Positions 11,747 through 23,705 of a stretch of 64,000 nucleotides of DNA are shown here, in pieces (within the stretch, counting starts at the first letter, position 1; every line of letters starts with the position of its first letter). The position numbers and the translations under genes are program-made. A model generated the notes under the pieces. That model did no database searches and was not told where the DNA came from. It saw only the letters and a program-made list of their open reading frames with translations. Source of the DNA: Crotophaga sulcirostris (taxonomy: Eukaryota > Chordata > Aves > Cuculiformes > Crotophagidae); the NCBI GenBank assembly GCA_013397455.1, contig VYZB01000030.1:1334334-1398333 (forward strand), given 5' to 3'.

Positions 11747-13939
11747 ACTGAAACCCAAGGACATGGTGAGAGCTACTGGTGATTTGAGTGGCTCACCAGT
11801 GTGGCAACAGCCCCTATTTGGTGTCTTCAGTAGGAATGCTTGAAATGCAAGCTCTGCAGTGCCTTTTGCCCGGTCCTTCACATCTTTGTATTCCCTATAC
11901 TCACAATCTCTATGACTCCATCTAAAACCCAGTTTCATGATCTCTGCCTATCTGCTAGCACTTCAAGCTGAGCAATGATGCTAGTCATTCTAGGAGGTGG
12001 TGGTACCTGGAGGAAGGAGGCACCTCTTAAGCTTATCAGAGCTTTAGGACTTTTAAACCAGGTCTTCACATAGAAAAACCTCATACAGATATACAATACA
12101 CACAAATTCAGAAGCACTGATGTAAATTACGTACGTATTACTACACAGCTGAAAGGCACAGGATCTCAGTGTATTTCAACCCCGAGCATGCTACAGTAAT
12201 TCACTCTGTTCCTCCCTCCTGCCCTTGGCATGAACAGGATGGCTGCACATGTGTCTTCCATGTGTGAGACTGCTCTGTATAACGCTTAAATCAAATAGGA
12301 GTGAACAGAAATGATATGCATGTACCAACACCACATTAACATGATTTAAGCCATTATACTTGATCCATAAGCCCCCGAGCATGTTATCCTCATTTCAAAT
12401 TTCTGCTTACACATTACAAGGGTTTCTCTAGAAAGCAAGCTCCTTAGGTCACATCTTGTCAATTTGTACAGTGTGTATTTACAGAAAGCACAATATTAAA
12501 AGTTTCTTAATATTTTGCTGCTCATTTTCATGCCTAAGGTCAGTCTACCAAGGCATTTCCTATGTGCCTGCAAATGTATGTGTGTGTGTTTAAGAGGTTG
12601 ACTCAGAGAATGCCTAGCTATTTCAGGCTCAGCAGGTCAAGAAGCTGCCCTGAAAGACCAAATTCCTCTGAGTTAGACATATGTAGCTTGGTTGCTGTAC
12701 TTGGCTGAACAGCTGTTTGTTGGGTTTGCTCAAGGCTGAAAGCAGGCTGAGTTGCACAGGGTCATTGCCCTGGACAGAAATGAGGTGAATCCCAGCACCT
12801 GCTTGTTGCTGGTAGAGGTGTGGTGACACCAGGGTCTTGCATAATGATCATCCAGTCCTAAAGCTGGAAGAAGCAGAGAACTTGGCCATGGGAGGCCACC
12901 ACGCTGCTCCTGTGACATACAGTGCATGGAGTAGGTTTGTTGCAAAAATTCGTACGTTGTTGCAGATTAAAGGTGAAGCTGTGGAAGAGATCACCAGCAG
13001 AGAGTAGCAGAAATAATAATTCTTACTTTGACTTTCTATGACTTTGCCATAGAAAGTGTGCTCTTTTCCTTGTGTATGCCACACCCTTCCACTGTGACCT
13101 CTGTCAAATCACTGAGTTTCTCTAGATTTTATATTTAGGCTGCTTTTTTTTTTTTGTGAGTTACTGAGTGTCTGTTTAATATGAACATGCCTAGGCCTTA
13201 AAATTAAGGGGAACTCATCTTAAAGAGGGCCTTCAGGCACAACTGTTACATACATCAAAACCAGATATGTATTTTTACAAGCAATCTGGCCATTAAAGGT
13301 TTATTACATGCCAACAATGTATCAATGACTATAACTAACTGTTTATAAGGCAGCGAAAAGCCCCAGGATATTTCAGATTTGGCTTTGAGCCCTAGCTTGC
13401 CTCCCACCCCCAAGAAAATAAGAAAAGGAAGAAAAATATTTTTATTTAAAAAAAAACAAGGAAGGAAATAAGGCTGTAAATATCTTCTGAGCAAGATGAA
13501 CCAGACAATTTTGTTTTATCCACTGACTGAACATTAAAAAATGGTGGTGTTGCTGGAGAGCTGTTGCTGCCTCTATGTTAGCAATTGTTTATGGTATATA
13601 GCAGTGTTATTAATTCACTCTTGCATTCATAAGGATTTAACAGCACAGCAGTGCCAGTGTAGGATGCTATAAAAGATCTCCAGGGCCCTGTGAAAGAACA
13701 GGGGTAGGCAGCAGCGTTAGTGTTGTTAGGAAGGATAAAACAATTGTTCTTCCTTGGGTCTCCCAAGAGGACTCCAACAGGGACACAGCCAGCCAGTAAC
13801 AAATTTTAAAAAGGCTTCTTTAAACACTTGCTATATTCATAAGTCCACACACACTAATGCAGTTAGGAAGTCTCATATGATCAATGCAATGTGTGTGCAG
13901 ATGGTGACGGTAAACGCACAGAAGAGCTGCAGAAAATGA
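11747..13939. other. Noncoding stretch
   Basis: Unique-looking sequence. A short (TG)n patch lies near 12569-12580 and a run of twelve T at 13144-13155. Overlapping short open frames on the minus strand at 12.6-13.1 kb have no recognised domain. No gene is seen. Confidence 0.5.
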
Positions 13940-14260
13940 TTAAATAAACGTTATCAATGTGATTCCAGTGGTGATAATGGGAAAATGAGACAAAAAAAAA
14001 TATTATGAAGAAAGTGACATGAAATCATTTGAGGAGGGGAGCGATTATAATGGAAACAGCACTAATTTACAGAGCTAATTATCAAATAGGTTTCACGCTA
14101 TTGAGAAAGGAACCTGGAAGCCATTAGCAACACACCCTGTGGTTTTGCTCAAGTAAGGGGATTAATGGCACCAGCTCCATAAAGGCACCAGTGGTAATGA
14201 ATCTGCAGTCCTTAAACAGTAATGATCTCCATGACAGATATTTTGGAGAACCACTTTGTC
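13940..14260. promoter_or_regulatory. Candidate conserved noncoding element, homeobox-motif rich
   Basis: This block is dense in TAAT cores and related homeodomain-like motifs (CTAATTATCAAA at about 14076, CCATTAGCAA at about 14122, GGATTAATGG at about 14159, GGTAATGAATC at about 14192, CAGTAATGATC at about 14217). It has balanced base composition and no long frame. That texture resembles vertebrate developmental enhancers. The call is inference from motif density only. No conservation data were available, and the boundaries are arbitrary. Confidence 0.2.
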
Positions 14261-17200
14261 AACCCTCCTATGGCCATCTTTTTCTTCATTTCTAAAATTG
14301 CTTTAGAGAAAAAATTGAGGTCTCCTTTGCAACTCCATATGTAGCTTTTCCCTGTCTGTGGCCAAATGAGGAAATGTTTTATGGATAGTTATGATGGATC
14401 CAAGACCTCTTGTCATGGGAATGAGGTAATGCTGCCTCGAAGTCCTGTATGAAGCAATGTTTTGGAGCACAGAGCAATCCTTTCCTGATGGGGACCAGGC
14501 ATAAATGCCCTGTCCTTGTTGTAGAATATTTCGTAGATTCCAGGGTTTCTCCTTCACATGATATTGTAGGAGGCGTTATAATGACCTGGTTTTAGCTTGT
14601 CCATGGATTGCAAGGCACTGGGTGCTCCACAAGGTGAACATTTAGATGTCTGTAGGAGATTCTGCCTCTCCAAGGCTGCCAGTGGTGAACAGTGGGTGCT
14701 GCTCTGACCTGGCCATCCCTCCCCATGGCTTGAAATGAGCCTTCTGGATTGTCTGTCTCACGCTTTCACCAACACTATATTCACTTAAAAGAAAACTTTA
14801 CTAAATGTGCTATGTCTGGATGCCATTCACTGTAAACAGACACTCTAATTTCATCTGCTTTGAATTATATTTGCTTATGATTACCTGAACAGGCCTTTTG
14901 CTGGCTTTCTCAGTGTGTTATTGGCAGGCATGCCTGAAAAATATAAGTTTCCTTTCCAGTTTAATCTGTGTTTAAATTTTACAAATAAAGTTTTCAGAGA
15001 TCTGGTTACTTACTGTTCTTGTTCCTGCTATCAAAACGTGTTTCTCTTCCTTTTTAATGTACTCCCACTCCCTTTGAGATCTACTTTCTGCAGTTTTAGA
15101 ACCAACCTTTTTAAGCCCAAGCTGACTTGTGTGGTTAGAAACAGGCTCATGGGAGCAAAACAGAGTCAGTGAATAGTTTAATCCACAGTGAACCTTACTG
15201 TCACATTTTTGGGTGATTTAGAGGAAAACATTTGGGTTGAAAAAGGCTGTGTTGTTTGTAGCTGTAATAGTCTAAGGATCTAGATAAGACATTTATTAGA
15301 CAAACTGATACAGCTGGAGAACAGACACAAGTGTCAGACTGGAGAGCTAAGTATAATTTCAGAAATCATCAGAGTTTTGTTAGAGAGATGAGTAATACCA
15401 TCTCTGTGGGAAAATGCAGTTGGCAGAGTAGAGAGTGTTAGGAAAGGAAAAGAAAGGTGAAGAGGTAATTATCTCCTAGGAGAACAGCATAGAGAGCAGA
15501 GAGACGCATTAGGCTTAGCCAGCCTGGGAGGGGAGAGAGAATATCACAGACTGTAAAACCAATACTACAAGTGATATTTTGGGGTTCTTTGGGGTATTTG
15601 GAAGATATAAATAGCTGCTATCTCTAAAGAATACTCAATGGGAAAAAAAAAAAATGCAAAAACCCATGCCAAAAAAAGGCGCTAAGAAGAGCTTTTACGT
15701 AAAGAGGAAGCTCTTCTAGGGAAGGAGATCGTATTTTTAAAGAGACACCTAAATGCTGTGAAAAGAATGGTTTGGATTAATGAAGAAAACCTCCTGTGGT
15801 TGTCATGTACTCTGTTACTCTGCAACCCCTATGGAAATTCATTGAACAATTGTAAGCCGTAGTGGAAAGAGATCTTGTCTTGTTTTTTATAAGCTATTCT
15901 TCTTGATCCCAAAATTAAATCAGTCAGAAAAAGGGCAGAAAACTGTCTTATAAACCCACAGACTGTCCTCAGCTCAGCAGTGCTACTTAATGACATTTTA
16001 AGCGTTTCAAGCTTTATTATCCTGTGTAGAAGAACAGCTCTGTGCCTCAAATCTCAGTTTAGGACATGAGAACTGGATTTAAGTCCTTCTCTTTCCAGGC
16101 CTCCTGTCTGGTTTTTGGATGGGATTTGTTTTTCTCTCATTTTAGCTGTCAAATCTAAGCTCTGAGGTGGGTGGGATGAATCTCTCTCTGGAGAGACTGA
16201 TCTCTGGCTGTTGACAACAGGAGGAGCTTGCAGAAAAAGAAACCAGCCAGGTTTTTGGAGGTTTTGTTTGACTAGATAGATGAGAGCAATCCCATCCTTC
16301 ATCAATTGTCTAAATTTATTTATTTTTATTAATTCCTTTTTGTTTCTTAGAAAGGAAGTGCAATACTTAACTTCCTTATGGTAAAGAAATAAATGCATTG
16401 AAGTTCACAGTGCAACAAGATGCTATCCTAAGCTGTGCACCATATGTAACTTAGGAAGACGTATTTTTCTCTGTGGTGTGAGTGTTTCAGTTTCAGAATT
16501 ATTTTTCTTTTCAATGCAATATCTTAAATCCTTTTTGCTGCTAGTCTCAAAAGCACAAAATCTTACACTGAAAATGATGCAGAAATCATTCCCCTTTTCC
16601 CCCTCTCTCTTAATTGTTATGTTCACACTTTAGATGAAGTGTCTGAGTGGAGGGTTTAATTTAGATTTAATAGGATAATTATTGCATGACAAATTAATGC
16701 CAAACAACTATTAAGTACATCTCTACTGAGGCTTCTGGAGTTTGTAATAGGATAGCTATCAGCTACCTGGTAGTTCAACCTCAAGAAGTCTACTCCTAAT
16801 AATCACAACATTTATTTAACATACAATTTAGCTACTGATTTAGGTATAGCATTGTCAGAAAATTATTCAATTATCCTGACACCTAAATGCTCATAGTGCC
16901 AAATTTTTAGCAGGGAGCTCTTGGGTGGCCCTAAGGGAGGGAGGTGCAAGTATTGCTGTTATCTCTGGTGCCTGCACTACATCTTTGGAAAAAATGGCTA
17001 AAATCCCAGGTCTTCATATGTGCATATCAGATCCTCTGCAGTCAACAGCATTACCCCAGGGTAATACTGATTACACAGACTGAAGAATTAAGTCCTGGTT
17101 TGTTAATATGGTCTTTGTTGGACTGGTCATGCAATTAATTTGGGGTGCCACAAGGTGTTTCTAAAAGCAAAATCGTTCAATCTGTGAGAAATTCCGTGCT

Positions 17201-17739
17201 GAGGGTCAACTCCTATCTATGCTTTTATTTAAACTATTTCCTCTGAGATTCCCAGTAGAGGCAAAACTGGATGGGATGTTCTTTGTGTTGGAGTTCTAGT
17301 GCTGTGTTCTGTCAGGCTCTATCTTCTACAATCACAGCAAGCAAATAGTAGTAATGTCTTCTTCCTTCTGCTGAGGATGAGAAGACAAAGGCTGTTGTCC
17401 TTACCATGGGCACAGCCCACTCCTTTCTGGTGAGAAGAAGAAATCCCTGTTCCCATGGAGTGAACCAAATGAGTCATCTGGGGAGGTCATGACTGCTTTG
17501 ATGTACCTAATACAGGTGTTAAACACTGATTACTGGTTGCGTCTTACAAAACTGCAGAAATTATACGTATTCTCTGCTGATTTCATGCTAAAAATCCATT
17601 CCGTGCTTGATCTAAACTGTGCCGTAACTTCTTGACCTTCAAAACATACCGCAAAGCTCTTGTTTCAGGGGTTGGGGAGGTGGGGAGTGCCTTTTCCCAA
17701 AGAGCTGGGACTGGGTGAGTGACAGAAGGATAGTTTTGT
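14261..17739. other. Noncoding stretch
   Basis: Unique-looking sequence. It has a run of twelve A at 15643-15654 and purine-rich patches around 15436-15510. Open frames up to 114 codons (minus strand, 16398-16054) show nothing recognisable. No repeats or RNA genes are identified. Confidence 0.5.
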
Positions 17740-18442
17740 TTGTAGATGTAATGCTAATTTTGTGGCTGGAAAGCTTAGCTGGTTATCAACAGTCTGGATA
17801 GAGAAGCTGGCTGCCAGCCTGTCATTACATTTCGATTAGTGTTTTTAAAGACAGCTCCAAAAAAAAGTGCCCAGAGCTGCTATTTATTTATTTGCAATGG
17901 GCTTACATTTGTAAAGGAATAAATAACATGCCTTCCTGTGAGCTGAGAAAGCGAGCTTATTGCAAGGCACCCAGAATAGAAGTGCAAGGCATTTGCACCA
18001 AAATTACCTCTTCCCCTACAAAGCAAAATAAATATATTGCTCTGTATATCTTTGTCGGCATGTGTATAAGAGATTTGCAAGGAACAAAAACAAAAGGTTG
18101 CCATGAGCACTTGCCCCTTTGCCTGCCTCCTGCCACGGGCTGTTACTGCAGCTTCATTTGAAAATGGCAAGACAGCATCTCCTCTCCCTGTCACACATTG
18201 TGGCTTGTCCCATCTTGGTAGAAGTCCAGCTTATGATATGGCACTTGAGGCTGATCATATATTTGGAATAAATACCCCAATAGAAACCTGAACTATTGCT
18301 TTTGGGGTGGGGGCAGTGTTTGCCTTCCCCAAGGCTGCTTGGTGTACCCGTAGGACATAAATTAAATTTGAACTTGCCTCTTTGCAGATTAATCTGTCCC
18401 TATAAAGATTCCTTTTCAGATCTCATTATTTATGAGAGAAGA

Positions 18443-18482
18443 TTTTTCCCTCCCCTCCTCCTTCCTCCCCACCCCTCTCCCA
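18443..18482 (+). repeat. Polypyrimidine (CT-rich) tract
   Basis: Forty bases of almost pure C and T with a single A, on the plus strand. It is low-complexity sequence. Such tracts can form triplex DNA or bind CT-specific proteins, but nothing here shows that. Confidence 0.8.
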
Positions 18483-18683
18483 GGCTTCAAACCTTATTGC
18501 TGTGCCATCTAGTTTAATTTAACCCACAGCAATTAATGTCCTTGACTGGCAGTGTTTAAACAGCAAACAATTTCATCCTGTAAATGGTAGTTTGCTGCCT
18601 GGAATACGAACAGGTCTTTAACAATTACATCAGACTATATTTTCCCATGGCAGTTGTAAATAAAAAACCTGCTATATTTTGAT

Positions 18684-18695
18684 GCTACATGTAGC
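18684..18695. repeat. 12-bp perfect palindrome
   Basis: GCTACATGTAGC reads the same on both strands and has a central ACATGT. It may be a dimeric transcription-factor site or chance; a perfect 12-mer palindrome is expected by chance roughly once per 4 kb at random positions. Confidence 0.6.
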
Positions 18696-18720
18696 AAAGC
18701 TACCTGTGACATAAACATAA

Positions 18721-21700
18721 TTCACACGGTTGTTTAAGGAATTGCCAAAACTGGATTCTCCAATGTCTGATGCTTGGCTTTATATTTCTGCGTCTGGTAT
18801 TTCTTCTTCAGCACAGCATAGCATAGTGATGGAGTTTCACTCCCTAAGTCTTTATGGCTAAGTAGGTTTGGGTCATGTAAAAGAAAAAGGTACAGGGAAG
18901 GACATGTATGTGACGTGTGAATCCATATCACATGGAACTGATACACGGGTTGCTATTTTACTTGCTGGTTTGGTCCATGCCCTGAGAGGACGATGAGGAG
19001 AAAGGTCAATGTTAGCTTTTAGTCTTTGGTTTCTCAGCAGAGGTCTCCAGTCCATGGGCTAAGAGCATTGCTGCTTATCAGGTTTTTTGAGTACCCACCT
19101 GAAATTGTGCTGGGTTATGTTCACCCGTACTGCTGGAATCATAGCAGTGACCATGCTCTATCAACCTTTCAGTACAATTGACCATTGCCTGGTTTGAACT
19201 ACCATTTCCATTTATCTTTTACCCGTAGCTTCCAAGCCTTTTTCCTCCAGGAACTTCCAGGAATTAATCTTTTAAAACTCATAGCACCGTGCTTTCAAAT
19301 GTTTATCTTCCAGCTAAAGCAAAGATAGGGAAGGGGCTGATTTAGAATAATGTGGCCCCAGCAACTTCAGCAGGCTGAAGGGAGGTGCTGTTCTGGGAAA
19401 AATTAACAGAAGAATCAGTAGCATTTCCTGATGTCTCTCAAAGCACAGGATCCAAGTCCCAGGATGATAAATGCAGTTGAGGAATACTAATTATCAGCCT
19501 CAAGCAAATGAACCTATTTAGTATGGGGCCATGTTTTCCTCTGAGAAAGCCCTTGAGAAATGCTGATGCCTTCAGAAGTTTGATTTCAGTGAAAAGCCAA
19601 GGCTGAAGCTATCACAGAGAGGTTGCCTGAAGTTCATGGGTACGGGATTTTAGGCCGTGGAGTCTCCATTATCCAGATTAACAGTTAACGTTTTCCTCCA
19701 TCAGATTAAAATATATAGGCTCATTTATTATTTATTATCTTACTCGTCTGATATTTCAACTACTGCCACATCTGATAAGCACAGCATAGCCTCCCGGGGA
19801 GGATGATACCCATATTGCTGTAGATAGATAGGAAGGCAGATGAATAATCTTTCATAGTCTGTCTTTCACGATGGTGAAATTATGGCTGAAATCTCAGGGT
19901 AGTCCCCTCAACAGAAAAAGGTACATTTTCTATCCTTTGATACCACCTTTTTACTACTGCTTGAAACAAAGTAGACATAAAAGAAAATGTTTTAACACTC
20001 TGTAAAATCTTCAACATATTTTCGAACTAATCAATCATCTGAAATCAGAAACCACAGTTATGTTTTTCATGAAAGGCACAGATGAAGTAAAGCTTCTATT
20101 TTGAAGACATATCATGTGTTTGTAGTCTGTTCAAAATACAAAGCCATGTTGCAGAATTATAAAAGAAAAATGCTAATGTCTCATCAATAGAAGCCTGCTT
20201 TAAAAGTATTTAGGTTACCCTTTCTGTGACATATATGGCCAAATGTATTTTTACAGTCTTGTATTCTCTCTTTGTGTATGCACATCTTCAGAAATCCACA
20301 CTCACCCACACTGAAAAATGAGTGGAAAGCAATTTCCTTTACGACACAGCTGGTATTTAGAGGGTCTTGTGTGCTGCCATTTCTTCCTAGACAAATCATT
20401 GTATTGAAATTGCTAAGTTTTTTAAATCTAAATGGACCAAACGAATTGCCTTCTTAGAATTTTTTTAAAAATTTTAAATTTGAAGCATCCAAGTTTCTGG
20501 TGGGAGGGCTACATGGCATTGTATGAGAAATCCAGGGAAATCCTGTGTGGTGAAATTTCCCAATTCAAATGCTAGAGGGGTCAAACCTGCTTTACTTGAC
20601 TGAGTACTCACGAAGAGGGAAGAATTGGTGCTGAAACTCTCCAACACACACATTTCAAATAACAGGAGATAAAGCATGCATGGAAGTAGAGATGGGGCAT
20701 GGCAAATGAACTTTCAGAGCTAAGCATCATTTTTATATAGTTATAAATATTTAACACCACAGAACAGTGGCAACACTGCAAAAGCCAGTCAGTAGCATTT
20801 TCTTTTCCAAAAGGTCAGGTGGATTAAAAAATAAAAAGGGAGAAAAACAGCATAAAGGCAGCAGTTCTGAGTTCTTACGAATAGGTTGATGAGGAAGGGG
20901 GGCGTCTGTTCTTGCATAGTGTTTCCAGCAGCTTTGCCTGAATTGGGACATATGCTTGAATTCCAGTGAAACCACCATAGATTTGCATGTTTCACAGTGA
21001 AGTATCCTGCTTCAGGGTTTTTCTTGGTAGGGACAGGGTCTGAGCCATGCACATTTCCTGGGGTAGGGGTGGAGGTGCTGAGCACCAAGGCTGTGCTGCT
21101 CTGGCCATGCTGCGGTTCTTGTCGTGTCCATTCCTCAGCTTTTCATGGTACTGCCTGGCTCTGCAAAAATGCAATGTACTTCCACTGCCATACCACAGTG
21201 GGAAGCCATGGTTTTGCCAGTCCTAAAAGCTGCTGAACTTTGAAACCTGGCAGAACATACCTGGTCACGGCGCCAGAAACTCAACAACTTAATGCCTCTC
21301 CACATCACTGAACACCATCATTCCTGTCCTAATTATGACCTGGTCATTGTACAGGGAAAGAAAGCACAGTCGGACACAGTCCAGTTGTAATCCCTTAACT
21401 GCTGCTCAAATGAGCTGTCCTTGCACGGTCTAGTGTTGCCAGATTACAGTAGGCAGGCAAAAGCTGGGGAAAATTATCAATCTCCACATGCCCTACAGAA
21501 AAGTACTGCATGTTTAAATTCCCCCCATGGGATAACTTAGCTCACTCAAAATGGATCAGACCCATCATTTTTGGAAAGTGAACAGGCCAATTTTTTGATG
21601 TGCTTCTCTCCTGCTATCACCCACAGGTTTATAAACTCCAGCAATATGCATGGAATGGCACAGGAGGGGTGGCCGATGCTCGTTCTGTCTCAGAGCATGC

Positions 21701-23216
21701 TGGCACAGGAAAGGTGCAGTGTAGTGCCAGGGCTTTCAGGAATTACACCTGAGACCTGGGTGCAATCAATGAGGGACAACTTAAATGGTGACCTCCATAG
21801 CAGTGCTGATGTGACAGGCTTTTATGGCCTCCTCAAAGTGAGCAAAAGTAAAGCCTTTCTAAGAAAAGTGGAGCAGGGCATGATTTTTTTTTACCCAAGA
21901 ACATCACATCTTATATTTTCTTTGCAAGCATGAACATTTCTACCCTCCAGAAAGTACTTTCTCTCTCCCAAAATCCCTCAGCTTACATGAGAGTTGGCAA
22001 AATGGGTTAAGGATCCTAAATTTCTCTGACAGTTAAAATACAAGAACGTGAATAATTTATGCAGCTCCACTCCAAGTTAAGAGTGCGCAGCTCCCAGTGC
22101 GCAGCAGCCACCAAGTTCCTTGAAATACTACCTCAGTTTTGGGTGTTAGGTTTATTTTATTCAAGAAACACAGGAAGAGAAGAAGAGGCATATGAGCAAG
22201 CATACCTGAAATCTCATCTAATCAAAGCTGACATGAGCTGAAATAATAATGAATTCCAGCACCTATGTTAGATGCATTAGTCCTATGTGTGTTTAAGGTG
22301 TTCTGCACACACACTAAACCCCTGCTAAAACACTTCAGTCCATGCGTCTGTAGCGGAAGAATCAAAACCTCCCTTGTACCTTGCAAATTACTCCCCAGTG
22401 TGACCTTAAATATTAATCTGCTTCAGGTTATTAATCATATGGAAGACACGAAGTTTATTTAGACCACGCAGTAGAAGAGAGGCTCTCTTTTGCCATCTGT
22501 GACAGAGGTGGGATAACACGTTTTGGCGGCAATGAGTCTCAGGTGATCATTTCACGTGATATCTCCTTTGCACCTTTCTGCCTACAGCAAGAGCACTTTT
22601 TGAAGGTGCCATGTGTTTTGCCTGGGATGGAATAGCTAGGGGCAGAAGCAGGGCCAGAGTCAGCAGGTGAGGGCATATTTCAGATTCTGCTTCTAGAGTA
22701 CAGGGAAAAAAACCTCAGTTGTGCAGTGAGGTGAGCCTTGGAAACCCTTGTGTGAGCCTGTTTTCCCCTTCCCACTGTTGCAGTGGTTTACAAGTCACAG
22801 TCATGTCAGACATGGGATATGCTCACATCGTATTCCATGCACAGCATCCCTGCAACTCTTAAAGATTAAAAATGTAGCGAACTATAAATATTTGAAATCC
22901 CTTGGAGCTGGCATGTGTACTGTCTTTAAGCAGACCTTTTTGATCTGGTATCTGTTTTTTCTGTAACAGCAACATGCCTCTCACAAGGTTCCTTTTTCTT
23001 TTTTTTTTTTTTTTTTTAACTTTGCCTTCTTGGTAGCAGAAAGTTTCACATTGCTCTGGCACAGCAGCAATAGAGCATCACAAATCCCACAGCCTGGCCA
23101 TACAGACTGGAGGTGAGACTACAGCCTGTCTTGACTCCCTTGCCTCCACTTTCTGCTTTTTCCTTGTCTGGATTTTGCTGCAGGTTATGGTGATCTGACG
23201 GCATGAAGGGCTGCTA
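18721..23216. other. Noncoding stretch
   Basis: About 4.5 kb without recognisable genes. The overlapping minus-strand frames at 20.75-21.17 kb and the 120-codon plus-strand frame at 21571-21933 lack domains and splice context. A 19-base T run lies at 22999-23017, a possible old poly-A tail of a minus-strand retroposed sequence. I could not recognise what would lie beside it. Confidence 0.5.
22999..23017 (+). repeat. T19 homopolymer
   Basis: Nineteen consecutive T, the longest homopolymer I noted in the window. Length variation is expected here. Confidence 0.95.
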
Positions 23217-23705
23217 AGTAGTGGAGTAACAGAATTGTTTAGTTTGGAAAAGACCTTTGAGATCATCAAGTGAAACCATGAATCTAGCACTGCCAAGTCC
23301 ACCACAAAACCGTGTCTCTAAGTACCACATCTACCTGTCTGTTAAATATCTCCAGGGATGGTGATTCAACCACTTCCCTGTGCAAACTGTTCCAACACTT
23401 GACAACCCTTTCAGTGAAGATTTTTTTCCCATCTAGTTTAAACCTCCCCTGGCACAACTTGAGGCAATTTCTTCTTGTCCTATCACTTGTTACCTGGGAG
23501 AAGAGGCCAACGCCCACCTCTTTTCAGGCAGTTGTAAAGAGCAATATGGTCTCCCCTCAGTCTCCTTTTCTCCAGACTAAACAACCCCAGTTCCCTCAGG
23601 ACTTGTGCTCCAGAACTTTCACCAGCTTCATTGCACTTCTTTGGACACGCTCCAGCAACTCAATGTCTTTCTTGCAGTGAGGGACCCAAAACTGGACACA
23701 TCCAA
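23217..23705 (-). mobile_element. CR1 LINE fragment with reverse transcriptase C-terminus, antisense
   Basis: This is among the clearest CR1 copies here. In plus-strand order it shows a decayed 3' end (AACAGAATTGTTTAGTTTGG), CTAGCACTGCCAAGTCCACC, AATATCTCCAGGGATGGTGA, CCTCCCCTGGCACAACTTGA, TGTTACCTGGGAGAAGAGGC, GGTCTCCCCTCAGTCTCCTT and CAATGTCTTTCTTGCAGTGA, ending near 23705. On the minus strand two open segments in the same frame carry CR1 reverse transcriptase C-terminal residues: [20 protein letters not shown] upstream, and [13 protein letters not shown] then [20 protein letters not shown] downstream. The linking part ([15 protein letters not shown]) is in another frame, consistent with two small deletions. 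The copy is 5'-truncated and inactive. Its terminal 8-bp repeats are mostly eroded. Confidence 0.95.

Larger units (their letters stand above)
17740..18720. promoter_or_regulatory. Candidate conserved noncoding element cluster
   Basis: This stretch has a texture typical of conserved noncoding DNA. It contains homeodomain-like cores (TAATGCTAATTTTG near 17750, AGCAATTAATG near 18528), a C/T-rich strand-asymmetric tract at 18443-18482, and a perfect 12-bp palindrome at 18684-18695. Open frames are up to 104 codons and occur on both strands over the same bases, which argues against coding. The regulatory role is inference; only a comparison with other bird genomes would settle it. Confidence 0.2.

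Noticed and set aside
23312..23680. 122-codon plus-strand frame
   Set aside because: Antisense reading of the CR1 reverse transcriptase C-terminus.
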